NCBI GenBank assembly: GCA_034620365.1
Contig: JAQGEQ010000363.1
Coordinates: 1,054,001-1,118,000 of the forward strand
Source: Pegea sp. RAD2-039
Lineage: Eukaryota > Chordata > Thaliacea > Salpida > Salpidae
DNA length: 64,000 bases
Reading direction: 5' to 3'
The notes beneath the pieces were generated by a model. The model did no database searches and was not told the origin of the DNA. It was given only the letters and a program-made list of their open reading frames with translations. A program made the translations under genes and the position numbers. This document shows, one piece after another, positions 26,101 through 41,978 of this stretch (position 1 is the first letter of the stretch; every line of letters begins with the position of its first letter).

Positions 26101-29100
26101 CAAATTCCCTCACCTTCCTTTTTATCAACAAGAATTTCAGTTATTTGAACCAACAAGACTCACAATAAACAAACCGTGTGATAGTCATCGAAGTAATTCT
26201 ATCCTCAAGTACAAGTCGATCTTTTATATCGAAGATGCTCAGACCTCGATATTTGAGAATAGCAATAAAAGACGGTTTTATACTCAAAGCTCTAAAAGTA
26301 ATGTCCAAGTCCAGCTAAGGTAGGTCTCTTGTAGCTTGGTGATGTCATCTCAACCTTCTCATGTCATTCAACAGATTCGTGCTTATAGAAGGACTAAGCA
26401 AACTACCTGAACGGTTGCCTCCTCAAATTAACATCAAGGTTAGTTCACTTTCCGTCCAAGTAACCACCCCACTGACTTGGGATTGGTCCAGGTCAACGAC
26501 CAGACTGTTGCTCTTCCCCCTCTTGCCCCGCAAACCAAAGCAGCAGATGAACCTCGCCATTTTAACCGACCAATCAATCTCACACCACACTGCATTAAAC
26601 CTGGTCGAAATCGTTTTACAATTAGATGGGTTTACTCATCAGAGGTAGCGGTGTGTTCATCCGTGCGTGACCGAGCTTTTAATCGCTTCTTTCTCAGCAC
26701 TACGCTTTTGTCGTTAACATCGTCCAACAACAGTCAGTTGATGATCTAATGATGAAGTTACGACAGAGGCACGCAAGATCTGTTGATCAAACCGTTCAAG
26801 AGATCAAGAAGATGTTGCAGAAAGATGCAGATTCTGACATCTCCACTATGTGCCTCAAAGTATCGCTCCTGTGTCCGGTGAGTTGCTAAGTTCGATGACG
26901 TCATAAAAAGTGATGTGGTGTGTACAGCTTGGCAAGATGCGGATGACGACACCGGCCAGGGCTAAGACCTGCAGTCACCTGCAATGTTTCGATGTCTGCA
27001 TGTTTTTGAAGATGAACGAAAAGTTTGTATTTGAATCGATGTGAATATTTGCGTTGACATTGACCACCTTGTAGCAAACCCACGTGGATATGCCCAGTTT
27101 GTAACAATCCAGCACAGTTCAGTGACATACAGATAGATGAATACTTCAGTCAAATCCTGAAGCAGTGTAAAGAACATGAGATAGAATTCGATCAGGATGG
27201 AAAATGGAAATCGAAAGTAAAGGAAACTGAAACGTTGGTAATAGGACCATCTCACAAGTCAAATGATAATGGTAAGAAGGTCCGGATATCTCTCAACATC
27301 ATCTTCTATCTTCTTTCATTCTAGCACTTGATCTAAGCTGGCCGATTAAATCGAAGTCGGAAGAGAAGGTTGTTGATGAACCGGAAATCATCGATTTGAC
27401 GGCCGATTCCAGTGATGACGAGACTTATCCCGGCTACAAAGACATGTAAGATCTTGTTCACAATTGATGATGGAAATATTTTTTTCATCTACAGAATTAG
27501 ATACTAAAAGCCCCCCCAAAAAAAAAGAATCGAGAATTATATTAACCAAATTCCCTTTTTTATGAACATGATGAGGAAAGTGAATAATTCCTTTAGTTGC
27601 AGGAACTTTGGTAAAGATTTTATTAAAACCAGATACAGAGGTAGATTGAGTGAGTTGAGATAAGATCAATTTCTTGAACAGTTTGTCGAACTAATGTTCT
27701 GAAGAGCAGTGATTGATTGATTCTAATTTGCTTGCTTCCGTTCTTTTCGATTCTTCAAAAGTTTCTGAAAGTTTGATTCGATGTTTTGGTTAGATGTAGG
27801 AATCTGTCATCTTGTAGGTATTCTAGGATCGGTTTTTGAGTCTCAGTTGATCTTTTAGTAAATTCTTTTTGCTGAATCTCTGTCTTTTTGTTTTTCAAAT
27901 TTGTTAGATGAAGGTTTTGTAATAATTGAAAAGTGGCAATTTTCACGAGTCCTCTCTTGAATCAAACCAGGACTTGTAGATCTTTCAACTTCTTGATATT
28001 TCAATTAGAATCTCTCCACTTGTTAAAAATCCCCAAATTTGCATCTAAAAGAAAGTTAATCTCCAAGCCCCAAGTTTACATCTCCAAATAGTCAGATAAT
28101 CTTAGAATCAATAAACTTTTTCAATTATTTGTTATTATTCATTATTTCCTATCTCTAACACTCTACTTATCCTAGGTCATCTTACATTATCATCTACTAG
28201 TAAACTGCCAGAATGCCTTCTTCCGTCTCATCAGCCCACATCACCACCAACTTGATAGTTGTTAAAATCGAAATTTGGTTTTTTGTGAGTTCTTTCTTGA
28301 CTTTGCCTTTATAAAACCTTTCTTTTCTTTCAATTAATTTCTACTGTTTTTAAATATAAATAACTTTCTATCAGTTTGCGTTTATATTTCGATGAAATCA
28401 CTTTAGTACTACATTCTGTCATCAAATCTTTTGCTGCAGCAACCTTTTTTCAACCCTTCATTTGGTTATTTATTTTTCGTATTTCTGGCGTTTTTAGATC
28501 ATCGCTTGTTGATGAGTTCAATTAAAAACTTAATAAAATGTTCTAAGTTTGCTTCATTTAAACTCATATCTAGCCCTAGAACATCAAAATGCAAATCTCA
28601 CAATTTGCTAATCATTAGTTTGTATTTATTTGCAGTTTTTAGGAAAGAAGATGAAAATTTATGAAAGAAATAAGAGTTGAGACACAAGAGAGGCCAGCTC
28701 TTCATAGAAATATTTTATTTTTGAGTTTATTATTTCGTTGAAAAAATAAATATTTTTCTTACTTGATACTTTAGGTGGTTTTTTATATATTTTCTTAATA
28801 GGGCGGTCAATTAGTTTTAGGGTCTGACTGATCTTTACAAAACTTTGAAGTTTATTTTCAACTCTAGGGCTTATCATGAAAGTTTTATTTAAAATATTTT
28901 ATTGTTTTTCGAATTATTTATTAATAGAAGTGTTACCAAAGGCAGGCAGGCAGTAGCGTCGGCTCCGTAATATTATCCTACAAACAAGTATTTAAGTATA
29001 GCCAGTACTAGCTGATGATTGGTTGTTTATGACCAGTACTAGCTGCTGATTGGTTGTTTATGACCAGTACTAGCTGCTGATTGGTTGTTTATGACCAGTA

Positions 29101-30011
29101 CTAGCTGCTGGTTGAGTAATCTTAGTGACCACAAAGCTCTTAACCGGAGTGTTTATCTACAGACGCTACAACAACGGATCCGTCGACCTGGTTTCGAGTC
29201 CACCTGTGTCTTCGTCTATCGGGAGTCATTCTTCTCGGTCTTCAGCATCCACACCTTACCCTCCACTAGTCACCAACCAACAGTGGAACTCCGATGAACA
29301 ACTAGTTACGCCCCCGTTGCCCCAAACCCCTAAAAGTTCTGGACTTCCCTACCACGTCAGATGTTCACCCAGGGACCGTCTTCGCTATTCGCCTTTGTCA
29401 CCTTACTGTCCAACAGTACCACGATCAACGTCTGATACGTCACCCACGCGCCCCAACATCGAGATAACCAACTCAATAAGGTCTCCACCAACCTCTCGTA
29501 TCGACGAAGAGCTACTACATACAGCGAGCTTAAATCAAGCGGTTTCGGTAATCAGTGGTTACAACAACACGCCGGTATCAATGCCTCATCTTCATCCTCT
29601 TTCACAAGCAGCAATTGCAACAGCTCTTTGTCAACTTGCACCTACAGGTTTCTCTTCATTTACAGGTCAGTTTCACTTCTTTTATTATTTTATCAATTCA
29701 CTTCTAATCTTTTAGAGCAACCTTCAAGTTATCGACAGCCAACTCTCAACGAGTACTTCATCCCTCCTTTTCAACCTCATATGCATCAGACGCATCATGG
29801 AATAGCTTCTACACAACTACAACAACGAAATCCTTCCGCCTCCTCCCGAACCTACCCTTTCTTTCCTGACTTTCTCGTTCAAGCGCAACGTAATCCCACC
29901 ATCTCTAACCAGCACTCTTCTTCACATCCTTCACCTTCGACAAATCCTCTTATTCCCGGAAGAGCTTCTGATCATCTTGATCGTAATGGAGCTGCTGGTG
30001 ACACATACTGA
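23185..30011 (+). CDS. PIAS-family SUMO E3 ligase, complete, 12 exons
   Basis: Exons 23185-23220, 24447-24581, 25546-25658, 26041-26319, 26375-26438, 26492-26644, 26698-26877, 26928-27022, 27075-27271, 27325-27445, 29163-29665 and 29716-30011 give 723 residues in frame. Domains: SAP DNA-binding motif (about 13-47; [20 protein letters not shown]); PINIT domain (about 120-275; VQVQLR, PINLT at 236-240); SP-RING (about 319-365; C335, H337, C340, then CPVC at 358-361), which binds the SUMO-charged E2; and a SUMO-interacting motif [13 protein letters not shown] (438-450). The C terminus is a long Ser/Pro/Thr-rich, probably disordered tail. It would act in the nucleus, joining SUMO to transcription factors and chromatin proteins. 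Length is close to vertebrate PIAS proteins. The small first exon (12 codons) is the least certain; the acceptor at 29162 was chosen because it alone keeps frame. Confidence 0.92.
27446..29162 (+). other. Long intron 10 of PIAS
   Basis: 1.7-kb intron between the SUMO-interacting-motif exon and the Ser/Pro-rich tail exons, much longer than the roughly 50-nt introns just upstream. Its 3' part holds a 31-nt tandem repeat. No coding sequence recognised inside. Confidence 0.75.
29002..29113. repeat. 31-nt minisatellite in PIAS intron 10
   Basis: Three full units (29002-29032, 29033-29063, 29064-29094) and a partial fourth, each beginning CCAGTACTAGCTG. Units 2 and 3 are identical; unit 1 differs at one base. 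The array ends about 50 nt before the acceptor used to join the tail exon. Confidence 0.9.
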
Positions 30012-31171
30012 GTAGGTGTATTCGTAGATAAAGCTAATTTAAGTTCAAAAAGCAGATTGGTGAGCAGTCGGTTTTTGATTGGTTTATTTATAAGTTGTCT
30101 ACACCAGCTGACTACCGATTAAATTTCGTTTACATCGATTACTAGCAAGTGGCTGAGGAGGAACTATTTGGCAATTCGTCTCATGTACAGAATCCTTGTG
30201 TATAAAACCTTTTTATATTATTTTCTGCCATAATTATAACTGTTTAAAGGTTTGTCGTGTTTTTTGTAACCAAATTTTTAAAATTTGCTAAAAGTTGGTT
30301 GGCATCATCATCTTAATTTTCCTACGATGAAAAACACTTTTTTTGTCTTTAAAATTATAGCTTTACTTTCAGAGCTTTTATACCAGCATTTTTTGAAATT
30401 TTTATTTGACAATTTTTGATTGTAGCAAGTCGACCACTCGCTAAACCAACATCGACATATTAGCTTAGTATGTGACTCTCAACATGCAGAGTTATTCTGT
30501 CATAAATAAAACCAGATCAAATGAAACACATGTTTTCATATCTACTATACTACCGTCGAGAATTTCATTGATTCATCTGAATGTTGTAATTTCGTTGTTG
30601 TAAATTTTTTTTTGTTTTCCTCTTCAACATATTTCATTCAGTTATTGATTTATTGAAACTTAATGACTTCAACAGTGATTACCATTAATGTCGCCTCCAT
30701 TCTATCGTCTCCTTGAAAAGTTCTCTACCATTAAAGCTGAGAAACGAAATTTTCAGTTTGATTCGTTAATTACACATGTTTAGTTGAATTATCATTCCAT
30801 TTTCTGTTTTACTTTTGATGAATATAGACTTTATGTTGACGATTGGCAGGTTAACAACTTTTATTTCTTTTTTATTTGTCTCCAAGGATTTGTATCAGAT
30901 AAAATAAATTCTCAAAGTAAATTTGTAAGTAGTTTATTAGAAGTTTGACAACTAATTAATTGTTGACGAAGTTAACACCACAACACTACTGCTAGTGAGC
31001 AATCAATACCATCGATTATTTGACATTAATATTTGATACCAATTGCAAATATTTTCACTTTTATAAACATTTAGGAGCCAACAGTATCAGATTTTGTTGG
31101 AAAGTTTTTCAAATTCGAAATGAAAATATTTATCTAGAAATAATTTTAACTGCAAACAAATGAATACCAAA
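30012..31171. other. Convergent 3' region of PIAS and IleRS genes
   Basis: 3' UTRs by position. AATAAA sequences occur, for example near 30505. No gene recognised. Confidence 0.5.
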
Positions 31172-35124
<3,953 letters not shown>

Positions 35125-36756
35125 TTTTTAAGATAATCTATGAGAAATAAAAAAAGTTATAATATAGAATAATCAAATTTATATTTGTGAACTAAAGTTA
35201 AACAATCATAAAAATAATTTAGTCTATTTTGTCAATATAATGAGAAATTTTTCAACAAAAACTTAAGGAATTGTATTCATAAAATAATTCAATTTCTATT
35301 TATGGTCTAACTTAAAATATAAATAAATTTGAACTAAAAATATTTTTCATTTAACTGATTTGTTGAGACCATTCTCAAAAAACTTGTTTTTTAATTAAAT
35401 AGAACAAATAACCACTATTCTTAAAACAAACGGTTTCTGCAAAATTTTGCCCGTTAAGTAAACATAAATTTATTTTTAAATATTTGTTTACTGCATATTG
35501 CAATCTTCAAGGAGTTTAAATTATCATTGAAGCCTGAACTAAGTTAGGGGATTTCCAAAAAAGTATCTTGCTGAGCTTGTCAACTATGGCTTATTTTAGT
35601 AAAGGTCTCGACTTTTTTGATAGTTTATAGAAATTAAAGAAAAAAAACTTCAGTAAATTTTGAAGAAAATTGGCTAAAATTGTTATTATGGTATTTAAGT
35701 GCAATTAAAAGCTTTTTGTTTGTATTTGCATTAAATAATTATAAAAAATAAAATAACCACTATTCTGTAGATTAGCTATTTAGTAACACAGCCAAGTAAC
35801 CTGGGACAAAAAAAAGATATTTTTCAAATATTACAGAAAATAGATTAAATTGAAAACTACATAAGCTTGTTTAATTACAGTAAAATATATTAATTGAAAG
35901 CTGATCACTTTCAGCTTGCGTAGATACTTTAAAGTAGCTAAAACCTTTTCTCATTGTATGTTATAAATCTAGCATTGTCGTTTTATTCTGCGAAAATTTT
36001 AACTTTAAGTTACTTTGTCACTTAAGATTAGTTAAATATATATTTCAACTTTCTTGCAGTTTTTCAAAGTGATGACACACTGCCATTTAAAAAGGTGCCT
36101 TGATTTGTGCTATAAGAAGCAGATAATCTCTAAGTAACCCCGAGAGTCAGTGGCAATATTGGTTTGTATGAGACAAATAAATAGATTAGCTTTTTTTGTT
36201 TTGGGGGTTTTTGACAAAGTAAGATGACTAACTAAACAACTTTATTTGTTTGTTTTCTTTGCTTACACTTTATTTCAAATTCCCTTTTGTCAGTAATACA
36301 CATTCATTATTTTACACTTAGTAGATTTGACATGATTGACAAAGTATCTTTTGCAAACTTATTGTAGTTAAATTAAAAATCCTTTAAAAAGAAATAAAAA
36401 AATAAACTATATAGCTCATAGTAGTATCTTTTTAGATACAATCTATGATTAATACTACAAATAATATTAGTCTTTAAGGCTTTTTAATACATAGTTTAAT
36501 GTTTATTTATTCATTAAAGCTATTATTATGAAACTATACAGTCAGAAAAGTCATGATATTTATTTTACAAAAATAGGCAGAGCAAAACTACATTAAAACA
36601 TTATTTCAAAATAAAGCTGCTTAAAAGTCTAACAACAATAGTACACAAGTGTGGATAGATTTATTTGTTATGTTTTTGAAAATGAAGATTAGATATTCTA
36701 AAAAATAGTTTTAGATTTATCATGATGGAACTTCAGTTTTCTAAAATTAGCCTTTT
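35125..36756. other. AT-rich DNA between IleRS and the first CAP gene
   Basis: No gene recognised. It holds the promoter side of the synthetase gene and the 3' flank of the next minus-strand gene. Confidence 0.5.
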
Positions 36757-37449
36757 TTAAAACAACAAACCAAAAGCACCATAAAGAAAAAATACAATAG
36801 ACGAATACATCTGAAATCTGAGTGAAATAGCTCCAGATCCAACGCATTCCATTCCTTCAGGACATTCAGAACGAGAAGGACCAGCAATATAAGGGTGTTC
36901 CCCAGCCATATTTCCACCAGGTCCATAATTACAGACCAAAAATTGAGACGTATTCATTACTTTATCGCCCACCTTCATGTTACGGCAAGTTGTGATCCCA
37001 CACCCCAACGCATACGACTCAGCCCACACTGCTTGAGTATAATGGCCACAAACATACTTGTCTTTACAAATGTTATTTTTGTAGTTGTAATTGGCCGCTT
37101 CTTCCATCCATGACTTTACAGCGATGTAGAAGTCGTATGATACGTTGGTTGGATTACTGCTAAAGAAGATGTTCTCACCTAACCGAGGGTACTTGCTGGT
37201 TGCTGCTTGTTTATTGTGATTGTAAATACACAAACGTGAAAAGTTCCGAGCAATGTTGGCAACATCTATATCGTAAACCATCTTTAGCATGTTAGTCGCT
37301 GGTGGAATCACCTTTGAGCGAATATCATTGTGAAAATCTAGCACTCTTTGCTGATCTTCAGCTGTTAGTTCCAATTCATGAAGAGGACTTGCTTCTTCGG
37401 ATTTAACGCAACTGATAAAGATCATGAGATAAAGTGTTAACCTAAACAT
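36757..37449 (-). CDS. CAP-superfamily protein 1 (GLIPR1-like), C-terminal hydrophobic tail
   Basis: 230 residues, single exon. Signal peptide at about 1-17 (MFRLTLYLMIFISCVKS). CAP core at about 30-205 with HNDIRSKVIPPATNM, GENIFFS, CGHYTQAVWAE and FLVCNYGPGGN. All four cavity residues are present: His in CIYNHN, Glu in GEN, Glu in WMEE and His in GHYTQ. The protein ends with a hydrophobic stretch (about 211-230) after a Ser/Gly-rich spot, which could be a GPI signal or a membrane tail. No furin site and no stalk. A candidate 3' splice site (TTCTTTACAG, minus strand) lies 18 nt before the ATG. Family function varies (sterol or lipid binding, protease inhibition, immune modulation) and is not predictable here. 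It is the most diverged in-cluster member after the one at 56.2 kb. Confidence 0.9.
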   Translation of the reverse strand: MFRLTLYLMIFISCVKSEEASPLHELELTAEDQQRVLDFHNDIRSKVIPPATNMLKMVYDIDVANIARNFSRLCIYNHNKQAATSKYPRLGENIFFSSNPTNVSYDFYIAVKSWMEEAANYNYKNNICKDKYVCGHYTQAVWAESYALGCGITTCRNMKVGDKVMNTSQFLVCNYGPGGNMAGEHPYIAGPSRSECPEGMECVGSGAISLRFQMYSSIVFFLYGAFGLLF

Positions 37450-38942
37450 GGTTACAAAACTTAGTACCTGTAAAGAACTGATAGATTAACAAACTAATCA
37501 TCTTGTTCTTCAGTTGAAAAATTAACAGCAGTAACTAGCTCTCAAAAGATATCAACTGATTAGAACACCCAATTGTACAAGTTATGGCCACCAGGTGGCG
37601 ATAAACATTTTTCCGTTTTTCATTTAAAATAAAAATAAGTAAAATTTCTCACAATAGATTCTTATCAACTTTACGATTTCAATCAATGAATTTAGTTTAT
37701 TTGTTACAACTTATATGTACAATCATTCATAATATAATCTGATATAGTTTTAGATATAACAGTAATATGTAAAATTATTATTTCTTCTAAGCTTTTAATA
37801 ATACAAATAGATAAGATATAAATTTAAACGTTTACTTAAGTGTACCCAGAAATATTTATACAAAATAAACTACAAAATTCTTCACAGCATAATTAAAAGT
37901 TATAAATAGAAGTCACTTAATTTATTTACTTAATAGAATATTTAAAGTCAAGCTGACTGATATGTCCACAAACTCAATAATAAACTGATATGCTATCTGT
38001 TTGAACGAAAAACTAATTAAGCCTGACATTAATGCTCAGTTTTTGATAGCTCTTGAAAGATTTATTTGTAATATTGATAAGTACCCTTGAAAAAGCTTGT
38101 TTCATAATTTTAAAATACATTTCTTGTCAAGCTCAAAGTGTTTTCAATTAGAAAATCCGCAGAAAATTGATGTATCAGAACATATATAAATGTGTCTCTG
38201 CTTCTAATCAAGATCTAATCATCGAGCTGATATAAGGATAAATGCAATAATGACATATCTCATATATAACAGTAGTGTACTCCAGAGAATAAATTTTTGT
38301 ATAGATTTATTTTACTAACTGTAGATGTATAGAAAGAATTTGTTTGTATTGAACTTCGTGATAGTACTACTAGTTTTGGTTATATTCATTGTTATAATAA
38401 TAGCTTTGTAGGAAATTTTGAAATTTGATGCTTATAAAAATGTATTTTATCAATATAACTATTCCTAATAAGTTTGGTAGTTGCAAATTGATTCAAAGCC
38501 AGAAAATATTAAATCTTCAATCTATTTAAGTTAGTGAAATGAAATCAGATGGCTTTAGAAAGTTTGGATCGTTTTTTTCTTCAATAAAAACTAATCTCAT
38601 ATCTAAAATGATCGCCTTGATTTGTTTTAAGATAATTTATTAGAAAATTATCAATCGACTTAAGAATAATATCATGTTTCCAAAACTAGTTTAAAACGTA
38701 TAGCTTATAAAACTATAAATGAAGTATTTAAACTAATTTAGGCTAAAATAAATTGAAAAACTTTTTAAAGATTATTTTTAAACATGTTAAGGCTTTCTAA
38801 TGTAGGAGCAAATCAACTACTTGATCTTGTTACTTGGTGAACAAAACTTCATACACTCTTGTTCAGTTGTTGACTGAATTACAATCGGTTTCGACTTTTT
38901 AGAAATACTAGTGACCCTAATCCGAATAATAAAAAGGCTAAA
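37450..38942. other. Divergent promoter region between CAP genes 1 and 2
   Basis: Nearly 1.5 kb of A/T-rich DNA between head-to-head genes. No repeat or gene recognised. It ends in a candidate acceptor (GACTTTTTAG, AG at 38901-38902), 40 nt before the ATG of CAP gene 2. Confidence 0.45.
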
Positions 38943-40415
38943 ATGAAAACCAGACATCTTTTACTTTTGGTTTATTTTTGTCATGTTTTTTCTTCAATTG
39001 ATGGGTTTCAGAATAAGGAAGCTAGATCAAAACAACGTCAAACTCGTAGCGTACACAAATCAAAGTCCTCTCAACAAGCATTTGTTGTTGAAGCAATCAA
39101 TTTCTCAGATCAAGATCACCAGTTTTGTATTGAAGAGCACAACAGAAGGCGATCTCAAGTTCAGCCTCCGGCTACAAATATGCTCAAACTATCTTTTAAT
39201 CAAGATCTTGCTAATCTTGCTAAAACTTATTCTCGCAATTGTATCTATGAACATAATCCAGATGCTTACACAGATGATTTCATCTTTGTTGGTGAAAACC
39301 TTTTTTTGTCGACTAATATCAGATCTAATTTGACTGAAACATTAAAAATTGCAATTTCTCAGTGGAATAGTGAAAAGCAGTTTTATTCTTATGAAAAGAT
39401 TAGCTGTAAACCTGGAAAAGTTTGTGGACATTACACCGAGCTGGTCTGGGCTGAAAACTATTTAGTTGGTTGCGGAATAACTAATTGTGGGAATGTTGAA
39501 GTCAATGGCCAGACTAAGCATCGAGGACAACTAATTGTTTGTAATTATGCTCCTGGTGGAAATTATCAAGGTGAAAACCCCTATGAAGCTGGTAGGAGTT
39601 GTTCAGATTGTCCTGAGCGAAACGCATGCGTTTGCGCTATAAAAGATTCTACAAAGACTCAATCAACAAAAGTTTCAACAACTAAAATGCCTACAACAAC
39701 AGAAAAAACTACAACAACAGAAAAAACTACAACAACAGAAAAAACTACAACAACAGTAAAGCCTACAACAGAAAAAACTACAACAACAGTAAAGCCTACA
39801 ACAACAGAAAAACCTACAACAACAGTAAAGCCTGAAACAGCAGAAAAAACTACAACAACAGAAAAACCTACAACAACAGTAAAGCCTGAAACAGCAGAAA
39901 AAACTACAACGGTAAAACCTACAGCAACAGAAAAAACTACAACAACAGAAAAACCTACAACAACAGAAAAACCTACAACAACAGTAAAGCCTGCAACAAC
40001 AGAAAAAACTACAACAACAGTAAAGCCTACAGCAGCAGAAAAAACTACAACAACAGAAAAAACTACAAAAGTAAAGCCTACAACAACAGAAAAAACTACA
40101 AAAGTAAAGCCTACAACAACAGAAAAAACTACAAAAGTAAAGCCTACAACCATAGCAAAAGCTACAACAACAAATATATCATCTGTAAAGTCTACAGGTC
40201 TTCAAGCAGAAACAAATAAAATGACATCAGACCTTTTGCCAGATGGTGTACTACCTCCAGATACTGGTATGGATAGAAATGAAGCTGATTTAGATGAGGC
40301 TGAAACTAAGCATGAAAGTAAACACGATCAGCCTATCATCCAAGAAATTGCAAAACCAATGTATGAAAGAACGAGAATACGTTTAAATATTTGCATGAAA
40401 AACACTTGCAACTAG
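38943..40415 (+). CDS. CAP-superfamily protein 2 with long Thr/Lys/Pro mucin-like stalk
   Basis: 490 residues, single exon. Signal peptide about 1-21; basic propeptide ending in RQTR (32-35), a furin-type site. CAP core about 55-230: EEHNRRRSQVQPPATNM, GENLFLS, CGHYTELVWAE, LIVCNYAPGGNYQGENPY, closing with CSDCPERNACVC. The cavity tetrad is intact. From about 238 to 410 comes a repeat of TTTEK and TTTVKP units, predicted to be heavily O-glycosylated and extended. The last 80 residues are acidic, then basic, ending NICMKNTCN. There is no hydrophobic tail, so unlike its neighbours this one should be released rather than anchored. The repeat is a minisatellite and may vary in length between individuals. 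Confidence 0.92.
   Translation: MKTRHLLLLVYFCHVFSSIDGFQNKEARSKQRQTRSVHKSKSSQQAFVVEAINFSDQDHQFCIEEHNRRRSQVQPPATNMLKLSFNQDLANLAKTYSRNCIYEHNPDAYTDDFIFVGENLFLSTNIRSNLTETLKIAISQWNSEKQFYSYEKISCKPGKVCGHYTELVWAENYLVGCGITNCGNVEVNGQTKHRGQLIVCNYAPGGNYQGENPYEAGRSCSDCPERNACVCAIKDSTKTQSTKVSTTKMPTTTEKTTTTEKTTTTEKTTTTVKPTTEKTTTTVKPTTTEKPTTTVKPETAEKTTTTEKPTTTVKPETAEKTTTVKPTATEKTTTTEKPTTTEKPTTTVKPATTEKTTTTVKPTAAEKTTTTEKTTKVKPTTTEKTTKVKPTTTEKTTKVKPTTIAKATTTNISSVKSTGLQAETNKMTSDLLPDGVLPPDTGMDRNEADLDEAETKHESKHDQPIIQEIAKPMYERTRIRLNICMKNTCN
39684..40160 (+). repeat. Coding minisatellite (TTTEK/TTTVKP units) in CAP gene 2
   Basis: Runs of ACAACAACAGAAAAA-type units of 15-18 nt in several variants. Many are organised as longer higher-order blocks such as KPTTTEKTT and KPETAEKTT. 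All stay in frame. Confidence 0.9.
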
Positions 40416-41978
40416 AGTTTAAAGATTATAATATGATAGTAAGATAAATGAAATATTTGATTTATTTAACTGTGTTGTTTCCATCTATTTCCCTGTAAAC
40501 TTGTTCAAGTTATTTAAATATAAAGAGTTTTTTTTTTCTGTCCTATTAAATGATACCAGTATTATAAAATAATAAAAAAATTGCATTTAATAATTTGTCT
40601 TCAGATTTTTATTTATTTAATTTTTTAAGTTTTTTAATTTTTTGGTATTTCAGTTAAATTATTTTTTATTAATTAAATTTTTATCCGAGTAATTTTCTTA
40701 AATTGCAGTTTCATTTAATTTAAACTTACAATCAAATAATAAATTTGTTTTATAACTTGTAATTTGAGTCAACTTGTATGAATAAAATTAGAAAAATAAC
40801 TATTTACAACTGAAATATCAAACACCAATTTTCAAAAAGACTTTTTCTTATTTGCTGTGATAGAAAGTTCTTCGGCTTAATTAGCTTCCTTGATGTCATT
40901 AAGTTGTAATCTACAAACGGAAGTTTGCTTCTTTATCTCTTAAACTTTCTCCCATCTCTCGATTTTTTAATAATTTTAAAGTTAGAAACAATTCTCCATA
41001 ATCAATTATTGTGTAGCAAAGCTGCTGATGATTTTAAGATAGTTTGTTTACAAGAAATTTTTACTAGTCCCTAATCTTTGACTGGCTGTTATTAATTAAT
41101 CTACAAAAGGTATATTGTTTATTATAAAATGTCCGAATTTAGAAAATATTGCAAAGAAAAAATAAATTGTAACTTTAAATAGAGTGTTTATAATTTATAA
41201 AAGCTACTTAGCCGTCTAATAGTTTTAAACTAAATTGAAATATTTGGGAAATGTCAGACCTAATTGCTATAATGAAAAACAAAGTTAATACTTTATTATT
41301 ATTTCAATACTCCTACTTTTTACTGCTAGTTTTGAATATAAAATCAGTATTTGGTAATAAAAAGTCGGATGTTACAACAATTTGTATTCTAAGATATCTG
41401 ATTACAACAGATACAACGAGCCATTGAAGATCTTGTTTACGACGGAGTTGATAAATAATTTACATAGAAGTTAGATGAAGTTAATAATTAGTGTAATACT
41501 CGCCCACCTATTGTTAACGTTATCTTCAACCTTAAATAGTTTTATTTAAAAGAGTGGAAACAACAGTGCAATGTGCTTAAACATAAGGCTGCCTCGTAAG
41601 AAGATTTGTATATTTTACTTTAGCTAGAATTTTGTTTTAATTTAACCAATATAAACGAGCCCTGATTCATAGAACTATGAGTTGAAAAGATTTAAATAAG
41701 TTTGAAAAACATATAAGACAATTACAGCTTAGATGAAATTCTCATCATGATAAAATATTCCTAACACTAACTTAAAAAAGCTGTTTATTACAGATATCGA
41801 TGTTTGTAGGACGATTTTTTTATTTATCTTTTGCTTTGTGAGCTATAAATAAGAGACTATAATCTTAAGTTTTGATAAGTGTTATCCAAAAAAGTATAGA
41901 AATATAAAATAGCCTGGTAAGCATTTCAAGCAAGGTTTAAAAACAACAAATTTATTGGTTTATAAAGTAAGCAGTTTA
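40416..41978. other. AT-rich spacer between CAP genes 2 and 3
   Basis: No gene recognised. A TATA-like AATATAAAAT at 41901-41910 lies about 70 nt before the ATG of CAP gene 3 and may be its core promoter. Confidence 0.45.
41901..41910 (+). promoter_or_regulatory. TATA-like box of CAP gene 3
   Basis: AATATAAAAT, placed 69-78 nt before the start codon. In such A/T-rich DNA this match could be chance. Confidence 0.3.

Noticed and set aside
26439-26491. Alternative 32-nt intron in PIAS (donor at about 26460)
   Set aside because: Too short, and the 53-nt intron gives the better family match ([13 protein letters not shown]).
29125-29162. PIAS tail exon starting at 29126
   Set aside because: It does not match the phase of the preceding exon; the acceptor at 29161-29162 does.
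39659-40153. 164-codon minus-strand open frame rich in Val/Phe/Gly
   Set aside because: It is the antisense shadow of the Thr/Lys repeat in CAP gene 2; low-complexity repeats keep several frames open.
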